Assembly: GCF_904849725.1 (NCBI RefSeq) | Contig: NC_058518.1 | Location: 411,563,081 to 411,627,080, forward strand | Direction of reading: 5' to 3' | DNA length: 64,000 nt | Origin: Hordeum vulgare subsp. vulgare | Taxonomy: Eukaryota > Streptophyta > Magnoliopsida > Poales > Poaceae | Part shown: positions 32,191 to 44,216 of the stretch, piece after piece | How positions within the stretch are numbered: position 1 is the first letter of the stretch | Layout: each line of letters opens with the position of its first letter | The notes under the pieces: generated by a model | Seen by the model: only the letters and a program-made list of their open reading frames with translations | What the model was told of the DNA's origin: nothing | Database searches by the model: none | Made by a program: the position numbers and the translations under genes

Positions 32191-34310
32191 ATGTCTGACT
32201 CAGAGGACAACCAGAATAACTTCACGGAAAATAGCCCTGAGATGGACTCAGGCACATATCCTGAGAGGACGGACTGTGACCCTAGTTCTTACAGCTCCCA
32301 TGGCTTGCCGAAGGCAGCCACCAGGCAGAGAAATAATCTTAACTCAGATGAAGAGGATTCAGATTTTTTGCCAAAGGAAACTTCAACACCTCAGGATTTG
32401 AAAGAGAAAGCTCATGTCAGGAAGCTTGTAAGGAAACTGTATGTTAAGCCTGCTGATGTTAGAGCCCCAAGTTTTGCAAGACAAGGGAGTGCTATTGACG
32501 AACCTGCTAAGAAGCCAGGTGTGAAGAAAGCCAGGAAGAGGGTGATCCATGTTACTGGAAGGCCTACTTCAATGTATGAGGACCCAGAAGATGTTGCGGG
32601 AGAAGAAGAGATCCCAGCTGATGCCCCTCCTCCTCCTCCTCAGAAAAACTCATGGCTAATGCCATGCCTAGGAAAACTGCTCCAAAGCCTGCTTCTAAGG
32701 CTAAAAAGGTTGTAGCTCCCAAGAGGACTACAAAGTATATTCCTGTAGCTGCCAAGGATAAAGGCCCTGCTTCTAGTGCCTTTGATACATAGGAGAAAGA
32801 GGAACATGATGCACCCATTCCCAGAAAGCTCAAGCCTCATCTGCCACTTCACAATGCTACTCATCCAGTAGCTGAAGATATGAAGAAAAGGAAAGATGCA
32901 AGATTGAGGAAATGGAGATCTGCAGATCCATATGCCATAAGGAGAAGAACTGTTGTTGATCCAAGATTCCAAACCAAGGAACAAAATATTTTATATGAGA
33001 CTATTCTGTATGACAAAAGTCCAGCTGTTAGTGACATGAGATATATTGACTGCGCTTACATCAAAGTCAATGAAGATTTCTTTCTCCATGAGCAAGAAAA
33101 TTTCAACTCTGTGGACATTGAGGAGTTTGTTGGGAGAGAGATGACTCCATGGAATGATGAACTGATTATGCAATTCTATTCAACTGTTCATTTCTACGGT
33201 GATGGCTCTATAGTCTGGATGACTGATGGTCACAAGTATGAATTCACTGTTGATGATTGGGCCACTATCATTGGTGCCCCTAAGCATAAATAAGATGATG
33301 TGGATGTATACTCTGAGCTAAAGATGAATCACATCTCCATGGCCAACATGTACAAGACAATTCCTCACAAGTTCTTGGCAACTCACAAGTTTGGCTCGGT
33401 GTACTTCCTGCAAGCAGGGATACCTACAACCAATACCATTATAAGATATGCCTTGATGCCTACATCAGGTGATGAGAAAATGGTTAGAGGCTAGCCCATC
33501 AACATGCTGCACCATTTGGACTCTCACGCTAGATTCAAAGTGATGGACTTGATAGTAGAGACTATCAGGAGGACTGCTATTGATCAGAAAAGCTCTTGTG
33601 GTTATGCCCTATACATTCAAATTCTTATCAATGCCAAGATAGCCAAGCATGCATATCTTATTGATCATCCCCATTTACTCCTTCAGGTAGAATTTGAAGA
33701 CAATGATGTCGTGATGGATGACAATGACCCCAGCTCAGCTGCAACTAGAATGGCAGCAGAGGGAGTAGAAGCTGAGGCTGCTAGAAATGAGCCACCACCA
33801 GTTCCACAGCTGAGAACTCCAACTGAGCAAATATATTTTCTAGTAAGCTCTGTCCAAGGAATGGAGAAGAACATTTCAGAGATTCTGCAAAATCAGAAGA
33901 GTTTGGAGAGAATTGTGGAAACAAAGTTCCATGATTTGGATGTCAAAGTGACACAGATGTCTACAAGTGTAGAACAACTTAAACATGCACTTGATAGGGT
34001 GAGGACTCCCAGTTCTTCCAGTGATGATGAAGATTTTCCTCCTCGAACAACACTTAGTTCTCCACCAGGCGTAGGTCAACTGATGTGCCAATTTAGGAGA
34101 CAAGACAGACTTCATCAGCTCACGCATCTGCTCCAGTACCAGGTCCAGCTCAAGCACCTCCAGTATCAACTCCTCCAGCTCTAGGAACTCCAATCGAAGC
34201 CTTCGTGGATGCTCTTCTGTCCACTCCTTCATCAACTGCCCAGAGATATGATTACCTCTATACTTTTGAACTTTTTGGTAACTTGTTGCCAAAGGGGGAG
34301 AAATGTATAG
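32191..34310 (+). pseudogene. Element L second gene: mobile-element-type ORF replacing pol
   Basis: The gene begins MSDSEDNQNNFTENSPEMD. Frame 1 holds to about 32640, frame 3 from there (stops at 32790-32792, 33291-33293 and 33492-33494) and frame 2 from about 34080 to the PKGEKC end near 34307. Parts in order: an acidic Ser-rich N-terminus; a Lys/Pro-rich basic linker; a central globular domain (RKWRSADPYAIRRRTVVDPR, then VDIEEFVGREMTPWNDELIM, then WMTDGHKYEFTVDDWATIIG); a helical part (LDSHARFKVMDLIVETIRRT); an acidic linker; a coiled coil (ILQNQKSLERIVETKFHDLD); and a Pro/Ala-rich tail. The central domain resembles the plant-specific domain of Athila ORF1 and 'putative plant transposon' proteins. 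Length about 650-700 residues. Function unknown; the repeated indels show decay. Confidence 0.7.
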
Positions 34311-34740
34311 ATCATAGGGCTTCGAGAGAGAGAGCTTTTGACTCTATTTCCTCTCATTTTTTTTTTCAAAACTTTGGTCTTTTGGATGACCTTATACTTG
34401 TTTCTGTGTTTGATCATATGCTTTACTTGGTTGATGCTACATTATTATCTTTAAGCTATCTATGTGATGATCATTCACTTATCTTATTGGTATCATGTGC
34501 ATTACAATTCATTCTTATCATGTATGTGCACCACCAATATGTATGTGACATGGAAGAGTGAACCATGATCCTAATTGATTGTGCATTCACATTCAAACGC
34601 AAATTATAAATAATGCACAAATTTAGGGGGAGCTCTTGCTTTTCACATACTTCTCGTAGCGTCGATGCTAATCATTGATTATATCTTTTGTCTAAGCTTT
34701 GATCTATATGTTGTCATCAATTACCAAAAAAGGGGGAGAT
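34311..34740 (+). other. Element L 3' non-coding region and polypurine tract
   Basis: No convincing ORF. Two purine tracts occur: TTAGGGGGAGCT near 34623 and AAAAAAGGGGGAGAT (34726-34740), the latter directly before the 3' LTR. Confidence 0.7.
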
Positions 34741-36236
34741 CGAAAACACAATTGCTCCCTAAGGTGGTTTTGATTATTGATCACAACATATGCATCATTG
34801 GACTAATATGTTTATCCAAGTATATTTCAGAAAAGTTCACAAGATGCATTGGCTAAAGGCTTATCTGGAAATGCCCCTTGATGCAAGAAAGGAATAAGAT
34901 TGGCCCAAGCTTGAAGCTAGAAGACTCTTCATTTTATATTTGTGAAAAATCACTTATGAGTCCATAGGAAAACCAATACTATTAAAAGGGGGTGAGGTAT
35001 TAAAATGAACTAGTTGCTAAAGTGCTTAGAGATAGCCACCAGAAATACTCAGTCACTTTCCCACATAACCATTCTATCCAAAGACACATACACAAAATCA
35101 GTGCCACCAAGTTTCTCAATTTGGCCCTACCGATTTCATCCCAAACAGAACCCTAGCCAAAGCCACCAAATCGGTGCAACCGAAACTGTGTCGGTGCTAC
35201 TAAGTTTTGGTGACCAACTTTCTGTTGCCTTGGTACACAAAATTGGAATTTCAGAGTTGTGTCATCTCATCGTTAGCTACCTTTTCGGTGTCACCGAGTT
35301 GTGTATATGTGTTCCACCGAGATTCAAAAGCTGCTACCTTTAGTGCAAGTCGGTACCACCGAGTTCATGACTCCGGTGTCACCGAGTTGGTCACTTTTGG
35401 TGTAACGGTTGGATTTTGGAGACTGCCTATATATACTCCTCCACCCATCTCTTATCGATGGGAGAAACACTCCGAACACACACTTCATTGCCATATCCAT
35501 TTTTTTCTGAGAGAGGGCCACCTACTCATGTGTTGAGATCAAGATATTCCAATTCAATCATTTGAAACTTGATATCTAGCTTCCCCAAGTTGCTTTCCAC
35601 AAAATCAACCTCTCCTACCCATGCCTATTCTGTGAGAGAGTGATTGTGTGTTGAGGAGACTATCTTTAGAAGCACAAGTGCAAGGATTTCATCGTTCTAC
35701 CACATCTTTTAACTTTTGGAGGGCGGTGCCTCCTAGATTGGTTAGGTGTCGCTTGGGATCCTCCTACTTCGTGTTGTGGAGTTGAAGCAAGATGTTTGTA
35801 AGGGCAAGGATATCGCCTACTTCGTGAAGATCTACCGTGAGTAAGGCTAGTCCTTCATGGAAGGAAGCCGTGGGGGAATAGACAAGGCTACTTCTTCATG
35901 GACCCCTTGTGGGTGGAGCCCTCAGCGGACTCTCGCAACCGCTACCCTCCATGGGTTGAAGTCTTCACTAACATGGACATACGATAGCGCCACCTATCGG
36001 AACCATGCCAAAAATTGTCGTGTCAACTTCATGTGTTTGATCTCCCTACGTTACTCCTTTACTTTACACTTGCATGTTTTACATTCCACTGCTATACTCT
36101 TAGAACTGCATGTTTCGGGTGTATTTGACTTGCCATAATTGCTAAAACTGGCCCACAACTAAAATTTGGAAAAGGCTAAGTTTTTATCTTGTCAGGTAGT
36201 CTAATCACCCCCACTAGACGTACTTTCGATCCTACA
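34741..36236 (+). repeat. Element L 3' LTR (1496 bp)
   Basis: It follows the polypurine tract and starts CGAAAACACAATTGCTCCC, where TG would be expected, so the first base appears to have changed. It has the TCGGTGTCACCGA palindrome at 35285-35297, a TATA box at 35428-35435 and the end GATCCTACA at 36236. Confidence 0.88.
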
Positions 36237-37052
36237 TATGTTCAGTTCCATAATTTTTATTATAACACCTCTAATCTTGAACATGTTGATGTTGTGTGAG
36301 TTGTAATTATTGTTGCTGAGAATTATTGTTCCTCGAAACATGGGAGAAGTCTTGTTATAAGTAATCATGTAAAGTTGGTAATTGTTTGATATTTTGATGA
36401 TATGGATGTCGTTACTTCTCTTAGCGGTGTCATGTGAACGTCGACTACATGCCACTTCACCATGTTATGCGCCTAAGGGAAGTTTTTGTGGAGTAATAAA
36501 TAGATGATGGGTTGCGAGAGTGACAGAAGCTTAAACCCTAGTTTGTGTGTTGCTTCATGAGGGGCTGATTTGGATCCACATGTTTCATGCTATGGTTAGA
36601 TTACTCTTAATTCTTCTTTCATAGTTGAGGATGCTTGCGAGAGGGGGTAATAATATGTAGGTTGCTAGTTCAAGTAAGAGCAACACCTTAGCATCGTTCC
36701 ACCCACATTTCAAATCATCAAAGCAGCAAACGCGTATCAACTTACTATGTTTAACATGACTAGATAGAAATTACCATGTGTCCTCGTGAGCGCTTGCTTT
36801 ATATAAGAGAACTTTTAGGCCCTTCCTTTGCTATAAAAAGTATTGGTCTACCTTGTTGCACCTTTGCTACTATTGTTACTTGTCACTTCTTACGAATTAT
36901 GTTGCTAAAAAACTATCTATCACTGCTACTTACAGCACTTGCACAAAATTCCTTGCTGAAAACTACTTATCATTTCCTTCTGCTCCTCGTTAGGTTTGAC
37001 ACTCTTACTTATTGAAAAGACTACGATTGATACCTATACCTGTGGTTCATCA
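36237..37052 (+). repeat. Element H 5' LTR, 3'-terminal 816 bp
   Basis: It matches the A LTR from about 19450 to 20239 (GTGAACGTCGACTACAT, GAGTGACAGAAGCTTAAACC) and ends GTGGTTCATCA at 37052. Confidence 0.87.
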
Positions 37053-37063
37053 AGACTCTTTTC

Positions 37064-37081
37064 TAGCGCTGTTTCCGGGGA
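37064..37081 (+). promoter_or_regulatory. Element H degenerate primer-binding site
   Basis: TAGCGCTGTTTCCGGGGA differs from the tRNA-Asp-type site in element B (TGGCGCCGTTGCCGGGGA) at three positions. Confidence 0.75.
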
Positions 37082-37146
37082 GTGAAGCACCTTTGGTAAG
37101 TGGAAATTACTAATGAAACATTTTCTTTACGTGCTAAAATTTACTA

Positions 37147-38036
37147 TTGCTTATCACTATGAAAGGTCACCCTTTGAGTGGCTTGTTCGAGGCATCTTCG
37201 CCTCGAATGGAATTTGAGGAAATTGTTACTCAACCTGTTGAACCTATTGAAAATATTTATTATGAGACCCCTTCGGTTATGGTAGATAAACTGCTGGCTA
37301 ATCCTTATAACGTACCAACTCATCCTGATAACCATTTGATATACGTCGATGAGATTTGTGGATTGTTTAAGGTTTCATGTTTACAAGGAGATAAAGTTAA
37401 GAAGAAAGTTTTACCTTTATCTTTGGAGGGAAAATCACTAATGTGGTACATGCTATTGGATGGTATTGGATCATGGGATTGGAATCGCTGGAAGGTGGAA
37501 TTTCATCAGAAGTTTTATCCTATGCATCTAATTCACCATGATCGGAATTTTATTTATAGTTGCTAGCGTCATGAAGGAGAAGGCACCACTCAATCTCGGG
37601 GGAGGCTTAAATATATGATGCACACCTGCCCCAACCAGGAGCTCTCAAAGGAAATGATTATACAGATTTTTATGGTCGGCTTTCTCATGATGATCAAACA
37701 TTACTTGATGCTTGTGGTGTCGGTTCCTATATGAAGAAGACTACTGAATGCCACTGGGATCTTCTGGAAAAGGTTAAATGCAATGCGGAAGATTGGGAAC
37801 TTGAAGAAGGTAAAGAGTCAAGTATAAAGCTTAATTTTGATTGTGTCAAATATTTTATGGAAACTTCTCCTTTTCATGAGTTTAGCAACAAATATGGCCT
37901 TGACACAGAGATAATAGCTTATTTCTATGAATATTTTGCTACCTATGTTGACCTCCTAAGGAAAAGTGGTTCAAATATCATCCTCCCATTAAAAAATTAC
38001 CTGATGAACCTTTTAGAATTAAGAAGGAATAAATAA
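37147..38036 (+). pseudogene. gag: Element H gag
   Basis: The gag starts near MKGHPLSGLFEASSP (ATG 37159; an in-frame ATG lies at 37147) and carries an Athila-type gag core: SVMVDKLLANPYNVP, LSLEGKSLMWYMLL, WDWNRWKVEFHQKFYP. It breaks at TAG 37564-37566, then continues through frame changes with ECHWDLLEKVKCNAEDWELE and FHEFSNKYGLDTEIIAYF to 38036. It would have formed the virus-like particle. No zinc knuckle is visible. It differs from the G and J gag type, which has a DSWDKCKDA.. motif at the equivalent place. Confidence 0.8.
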
Positions 38037-38040
38037 TTGT

Positions 38041-39649
38041 TAACCATGTTGACCGAACTGTTCCTACTACTTACGTTGAGAAACTTCCTTTCCCTGTTAG
38101 GATTAGAGAACATGCTAAGGCCACAATAGTGGTTAATAAGAGTTATGTTAGAACACCTACACCTTACGAACAAATAAATGTTGAGCCTAATGTAGCTATA
38201 GTAAGATATCTTCTAGTTGATAATATTGATGGGAATGTTATTTACCTTTGTGATGAAGCTGCTAGAATTGCTAAACCTATTAGAAACAAAAGAGATGAAC
38301 TAGATAAAAATAAACGAGTGGTAGGCACACCTGTCATCTCAGTTAAAATTGGAGATCATTGTTATCATGTCCTGTGTGATGTTGGTGCTAATATTAGTGC
38401 TATACCTTTTACTTCATATCGAGAAATTATGCAGGATATAGCACCCTCTGAAATTGAACATATTGGTGTCACTCTTAAGCTTGCAAAGAGTGATACTATT
38501 TCGCCACTAGGGATTGTTAGGGATCTTGAAGTCTTGCGCTGAAAGGTCAAGTACCCCACTGATTTCTTAGTACTTGGTTCAGAACAAGATAACTTTTGCC
38601 ACATCATATTTGGTAGATCATTCTGGAATACAGTTAATGTTTAAATTAATTGTGCTACTAAGAAGGTTAAGGTGAGCGTTGGTGTTATTTCTCATGAGTT
38701 TAACTGCTCTAAATTTAGAAAGCAACCCCATGAAAAAGAATTGCCTAGTAAGGATGAAATAATTTCTCTTGCTTCTATTGTTGTACCTCCTACCGATCCA
38801 CTAGAACAATATTTACTAGACCATGAGAGTGATACACATTTTAATAAAAGGAATGCAATAGATAGCATACTCCTTGGTCCACAACCTATCCTTAAGCACA
38901 ATTTTTCTAGCTGAAATTTTAGTGATCCTCATCCACCCAAAGGAGATCCCGTATTTGAGCTTAAGGCTTTACCGGATACTTTGAAGTATGGTTATCTTGA
39001 TGACAAGAAGATATATCATGTTATTATTAGTGCCAACCTTTCAGAACATGAAGAAAGGAGATTACTCAAAACTTTAAAGAAGAACGGGGCTGCTATTGGA
39101 TATTCTCTTGATGGCCTTAAAGACATAAGCCCCACTCTCTGTGAGCACAAGGTTAATATGGAACATGATACTAAACCAGTTGTTGATCATAAATGTCGTC
39201 TCAACCCTAAGATGAAAGAGGTGGTAAGAACTGAAATACTAAAACTTCTAGAGGCAGGTATAATCTGTACTATTGCTCATAATAGATATGTGAGTCCTGC
39301 TCATTGTGTTCCTAAGAAAGGTGGTATAACTGTTGTTTCTAATGATAAAAAAGAACTTATTCAACAAAGGATAGTAACTGCTTATAGGATGGGAATTGAT
39401 TTCAGGAAAATGAATAAGGCTACTAGAAAAGATCATTAATCCTTTCCGTTTATTGATCAAATGTTAGAAAGATTATCTAAGCACACACACTTTTGCTTTC
39501 TTGATGATTACTCTGGATTCTCTCAAATATCCATGTCAAAAGAGGACGAAGCGAAAACTACCTTTACTTGCCCCTTTGGAACTTATGCTTATAGGCGTAT
39601 GCCTTTTGGTCTATGTAATGCACCATGTCAAAAGATTATCTTGTGTTGA
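38041..39649 (+). pseudogene. pol: Element H protease and N-terminal RT
   Basis: The protease lies at 38129-38542 (VLCDVGANISAIP, with Val in place of the usual Thr or Ser after the catalytic Asp) and continues degenerately to 38914. RT motifs run from 38981: EILKLLEAGIICTI, YVSPAHCVPKKGG, GIDFRKMNKATRKDH (then TAA 39437-39439), FCFLDDYSGFSQI and MPFGLCNAP. Immediately after FGLCNAP about 50 codons, including the YxDD catalytic box, are absent, and sequence resumes at the equivalent of the RT thumb. This element cannot make active RT. Confidence 0.83.
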
Positions 39650-41728
39650 ATTGGGAGAGGTGTCACATGCTGATTGAAGGTATATTGCTTGGGCATAATT
39701 GTTTTGAACGTAGTATTTAGGTGGATAAGGCCAAATTGATGCAAAGAGAAAATGCCTTGACTAAGAGATATCAAAGGTATAAGAAGTTTCCTTGGTCATG
39801 CTAGTTTCTATAGGCATTTCATTAAATATTTCTCAAAGATTTCTAGGCCATTAACTAATCTTTTCCGAAAAGATGTTCCTTTTGTTTTTGATGATGATTG
39901 TGTAGAAGCCTTTGAAATACTTGAGAAAGCTTTAATTTCTACACCTATTGTTCAACCACCTGAGTGGAACTTACCCTTTGAAATTATGTGTGATGCTAGT
40001 GATTATGCTATTGGTGATGTTCTAGGGAAAAGAGCAGACAAGAAATTGAATGTTATTCATTATGCTAGTAAGACCCTAAACACCGCTCAAAGGAAAAATG
40101 CTACTACTGAAAAGGAGTTGTTAGCAGTTTTGTTTGCATGCGATAAGTTTAGGCCTTACATTGTTGACTATAAAGTAACTATTCACACCGATCATGATTC
40201 TATTAAATACCTTGTGGAAAAGAAATATGCTAAACCTAGACTCGTTAGATGGGTGTTACTTGTCCAAGAATTTGATTTGCATATCGTTGATAGGAAGGGA
40301 GATGATAATCCTGTAGCACATAATTTGTCTAGGATGGAAAATGTTCTTGATGACCCAGTGCCTATTCATGATAATTTTCCTGATGAGGAACTTGCTGTTT
40401 TAAACACTTCACGTAGTACTCCTTGGTACGCAGATTATGCTAATTACATTGTTGCTAAATATATTCCACCTAGTTTCACCTTTCAACAAAAGAAAAAAAT
40501 TCTTCTATGATTTAGGACATTACTTTTGGGATGACCCACATCTTTATAAAGGAGTAGATGGTGTTATTAGACATTGTATACCTAAGCATGAGCAGGAACA
40601 AATTCTAAGGAAGTGTCATTCCGAGGCCTACAAAGGACATCATGCTGGTGACAGAACTGCACACAAGGTATTACAATCTGGTTTCTATTGGCCTACTCTT
40701 TTTAAAGATGTTCATAAGTACGTACTTTGTTGTGATGAATGCCAAAACGTTGGTAATATTGGTAAACGTCAAGAAATGCCTATGAACTATTCACTTGCTA
40801 TTGAACCATTTGATGTGTGGGGTTTTGACTTTATGAGACCTTTTCCTTCCTCGAATGGATATACTCATATTCTAGATGTTATTGATTATGTTATTAAATT
40901 AGTATAATCTATTCCAACTAGTAGTGTTGATTATAACACTTCTATTAAAATGCTTAAAGATATTATCTTTCTGAGGTTTGATGTCCCTAGATATTTAATG
41001 AATGATGGTGGTTCACATTTTATTCATGGTTCTTTCCGTAAATTGCTAGCTAAGTTTGATGTTAACCATATAATTGCATCACCTTATCACCCTCGCTCTA
41101 GTGGTCAAGTTCAACTGAGCAATCGTAAACTAAAATTAATCTTGGAAAAGACTGTCAATAGGTCTAGAAAGAATTGGCCTAAGAAACTTGATGATGCTTT
41201 GTGGGCTTATAGGACTTTTTATAAGAATCCCATGGGGATGTCCCCTATAAAATGGTCTATGGAAAAGCTTGTCATTTACCCCTTGAGTTACAACATAAAG
41301 CTTATTGGGCAATTAAAAACTTAATTATGATTTTAAACTTGACGGTGAGAAGAGTTTATTTGATATTAGCTCACTCGAGGAATGAAGGGCACAAGATTAT
41401 GAAAATGCTAAGTTGTTGGAGGAAAAGGTTAAAAGATGGCATGAAAAAAGAATTCAAAAACGATAATTCAATGTAGGACACTTAGTTGTTTTATACAATT
41501 CTCGTTTAGATTTTTTGCAGGGAAACTCCTATCCAAATGGGAAGGACCTCATGTTGTCGTGGAGGTTTATCGCTCCAGTGCTATAAAAATCAATAACTTC
41601 AAAGGTAAAAACCCAGAGTGGTGAACGGGAAAAGAATCAATCATTATATTTCAGGTACACCCATTAATGAGGAAACTAATGTCATCCAAGTCATAACACC
41701 GGAGCAGCACATAAAGGAAGTCTTCTGA
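39650..41728 (+). pseudogene. pol: Element H RNase H and integrase
   Basis: After the RT deletion the connection (SFLGHASFYRHFIKYFSK) leads into RNase H ([33 protein letters not shown]), where the last motif reads NPVAHNLSR with His replacing the expected Asp. A frameshift near 40500 separates it from the integrase ([12 protein letters not shown]...[21 protein letters not shown]). The expected catalytic Glu is Gln (GQVQLSN, near 41105-41125). A TAA at 40906-40908 and several shifts follow before the tail, which ends at 41726-41728. It is collinear with element A 1-2000. Confidence 0.87.
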
Positions 41729-41874
41729 AACATTCCAGAAACCTAAAAAGTGGGTAGGTACATGGTATGGTAAGTAAGCCGACTCCAAAAATTCCAAAAA
41801 ATATTTTTACTGGTTTTGGTATTTTAGCAAAAATACAAAAATAAAATGGAGTCCTGGGAACCTACGAGGGAGGT

Positions 41875-42072
41875 ACAAGCCAACAATCCCCCTCGCCACG
41901 CCCTGTTAGCTTGTGGGGCCCTCGTGCGCCTCCCAGACTCTGAATTCTTCCCGAGCACGTATTCTTACCTGGAAAAATTCATTATATATACCCGTGGGTG
42001 TTTTGACCACCACATCACGAGATTTTCCTCTCTTTTAGTTTCGCGTTGTTTTTCTCACAGATTTAGATCACC
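41875..42072 (+). promoter_or_regulatory. Putative internal promoter for the env-position ORF of element H
   Basis: The inverted repeat ACAAGC (41875-41880) / GCTTGT (41909-41914) is followed by TATATATA at 41983-41990, 83 bases before the ATG at 42073. This matches the arrangement in element A. Confidence 0.5.
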
Positions 42073-42618
42073 ATGAATTCATCAAGCCCTTCCAAGGACA
42101 AGTTCTTCGAGAAGGTCATCAACCCCTACCCGCCGGAGGTGATGAAGCACCCTCAAGCCATTGAGATGCATGAAGGGGTGCTTCACATCTGGGATGTTCA
42201 AGGTCCCAATAAGAAGGGAAGTAAGAAGGCGAGGCTTGCAGCGGTGGAACGGGAGATCTTCAAGTGACAAGGGATGGTGGAGCATGGTGTGAGTGCTAAC
42301 CACTCCATGATCACGGACTTCATCCGAGAAAACAAGCTGGACACCAAGAACCTGGGGGAGATTCTCTCCAAGCTTAAAGATCGGATAGATCACCTCCAAG
42401 ATCAAGTTTATGAACTCCAAGGTCAAAACTATGAGTATGAGTCTAGGTTTCACAGGATGAGCTTCGCTGCTGGTTTCAGGACTCCGAAGACAAAATTTCT
42501 TTCTATGACGGGGAGTCTACGCCCTGGAGTATTGAGGACGCGCTTGCTACATCACCACCATCACCTAAAGAGGACGCTTGAGTACATGGGTATGGGCACC
42601 ATCCTTGGCTTGTTCTGA
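42073..42618 (+). pseudogene. Element H env-position coiled-coil ORF
   Basis: It is homologous to the A ORF at 2339. It begins MNSSSPSKDKFFEKVINPYP, has an in-frame TGA at 42265-42267, then QGMVEHGVSANHSMI and a strong coiled coil (LGEILSKLKDRIDHLQDQVY, ELQGQNYEYESRF). The C-terminal part is out of register relative to A. There is no signal peptide, membrane segment or cysteine pattern. Conservation of ORF and promoter in two separate elements argues for a real product. Function unknown. Confidence 0.72.
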
Positions 42619-43058
42619 GCTTGGGGGAGGTGCCCTGGTTTCGCATCACCATCACTTCGATCATTACTATCTATTTTAGTTCGATCCTTAGTTTTTTCGT
42701 GATTTAGAGAAATAAATTTCACATGCTTTGCTTAGGATTTTTGCTTTGAGTTCCATCTATCCTTGTAATCGAGTATGCGAGATATATAGGAAAGATTAGT
42801 TCAGTTTTTGTGGTTTACCCATGGGCACTCATCATCATAGCATGTCAATAAAAAAGATATATATCATATGTTGATCTCATGAGAAGTAATGACTTCACAC
42901 AAGAAAAGGGTATGAGTGATAAAAAATGTTGGTAGTGAACAAACATAGTATTAGTCATTGTTGCACTTGAAGCAATATTATGATAGAGGAGAGGGGACTC
43001 ACATATAAATACACTATCCTGGACTTCTTTTGTGAGTGTGAGCTGACTCCCGCTAATT
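42619..43058 (+). other. Element H 3' non-coding remnant
   Basis: It is collinear with element A 2857-3300 (GAGCTTGGGGGAG, then CACATATAAAT). It ends where the minus-strand LTR of E begins, so the rest of H's tail and its 3' LTR are absent. Confidence 0.7.
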
Positions 43059-44216
43059 TGAGTTGGTGTCCCTCCAACCTTAAAGGATGATGTAGCACAG
43101 CGACAACAAGTATTTCCCTCAGTTATGAAACCAAGGTATCAATCCAGTAGGAAGATCCACAATACTATGTAAGCGGTACGTGGACACAAATAACAAATCC
43201 TCACGACACAACGCGTGTAGGGGTTGTCAATCCCTCGTGGGTAAAATAAAATAGTAAAAGGATAGATTGTTAGATGGAAATAGAGTGATGGTAAATAAAA
43301 TGCAGCAAGGTATTTTTGGTTTTTTCATAATATAGGTCTGAAAGTAAAAGAGCAAATAAATGGAAACGCGAATAGCAAAGTAGAGATTGCAAATACATGA
43401 TGTAAAATAGACCCGGGGGCCATAGGTTTTACTAGTGGCTTCTCTCAAGAAAATAACAAACGGTGGGTAGACGATATCCAAGACAATGATCATATATATT
43501 GGCATCACGTCCAAGACAAGTAGACCAACTTATGCGTGCATCTACTTCTATTACTCCACAGATCGACCGCTATCTATCATGCATCTAGTGTATTAAGTTC
43601 ATGGAGAAACGAAGTACTGCTTTAAGGACGATGACATGATGTAGACAAGATCTATTCATGTAGGAATAGACGCCATCGTTTTATCCTTAATAGCAACGAT
43701 ACAAGTGTATCATGTCTCTTTCTGTCACTGAGATTGAGCACCGCAAGATCGTACCCATCACAAAGCACCTCTTCCCATTGCAAGATAAGAAGATCAAGTT
43801 GGCACACAAAACCCAAATATCGGAGAAGAAATACGAGACTATAATTATCAAGAATGGATATAATTTCATAGATGTGATCATAAACTCACAATTTATCGGG
43901 TCCCAACAAACCCCCCGCAAAGGATAGAGTTACATCAAATAGATCTCCAAGAGACCATTGTATTGAGAAGAAGAACGAGAGAGAAAGCCATCTAGCTACT
44001 TCCTATGGACCCGTAGGTCTGATATGAACTACTCATGTATCATCATAGGAGCACCAATGAGGATGATGGAACGCTCCGGAACAGGCTCGAGGATGGATTT
44101 TGTGTAATCTAGAACTTGCAGCAGCTAAAATGATTTTTCGTCGACTCCTCTAAGGTTTATGGAATATTGGGGGATTTATGGAGCTCACACACGGTGGAGG
44201 AGGTGCCTGAGGCCCC
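43059..44216 (-). repeat. Element E 3' LTR (B family), distal segment
   Basis: Its reverse complement matches B's LTR (GATTGACAACCCCT, TTGGTTTCATAACTGAGGGAAATAC-like end). It continues at 54173-54499 on the other side of element G. Confidence 0.82.

Larger units (their letters stand above)
27313..36236 (+). mobile_element. Element L: non-autonomous Ty1/copia (SIRE/Maximus-like) element with gag and an extra gene, no pol
   Basis: The parts are a truncated 5' LTR (987 bp), a tRNA-Met-type primer site, a degenerate copia gag with zinc knuckle, a 1.7-kb non-coding stretch with a gene-like promoter, a degenerate second ORF, a polypurine tract and a 1496-bp 3' LTR. No copia integrase, RT or RNase H is detectable. 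L is inserted in the 5' LTR of element H (right flank TATGT, 36237-36241) and is itself interrupted by B. LTR copies differ by roughly 10% in the stretch I compared. Confidence 0.88.
36237..43058 (+). mobile_element. Element H: Athila-like gypsy element of the A family, truncated at both ends
   Basis: H contains a 5' LTR remnant, a degenerate primer site, gag, protease, RT with a deletion, RNase H, integrase, an env-position ORF and a non-coding tail. It is collinear with element A over 39790-43040. The start of its LTR lies left of the window beyond L and its nested guests. Its 3' LTR is missing; the composite E begins at about 43059 in the tail. Many stops and shifts make it the most decayed coding element here. 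Confidence 0.88.
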
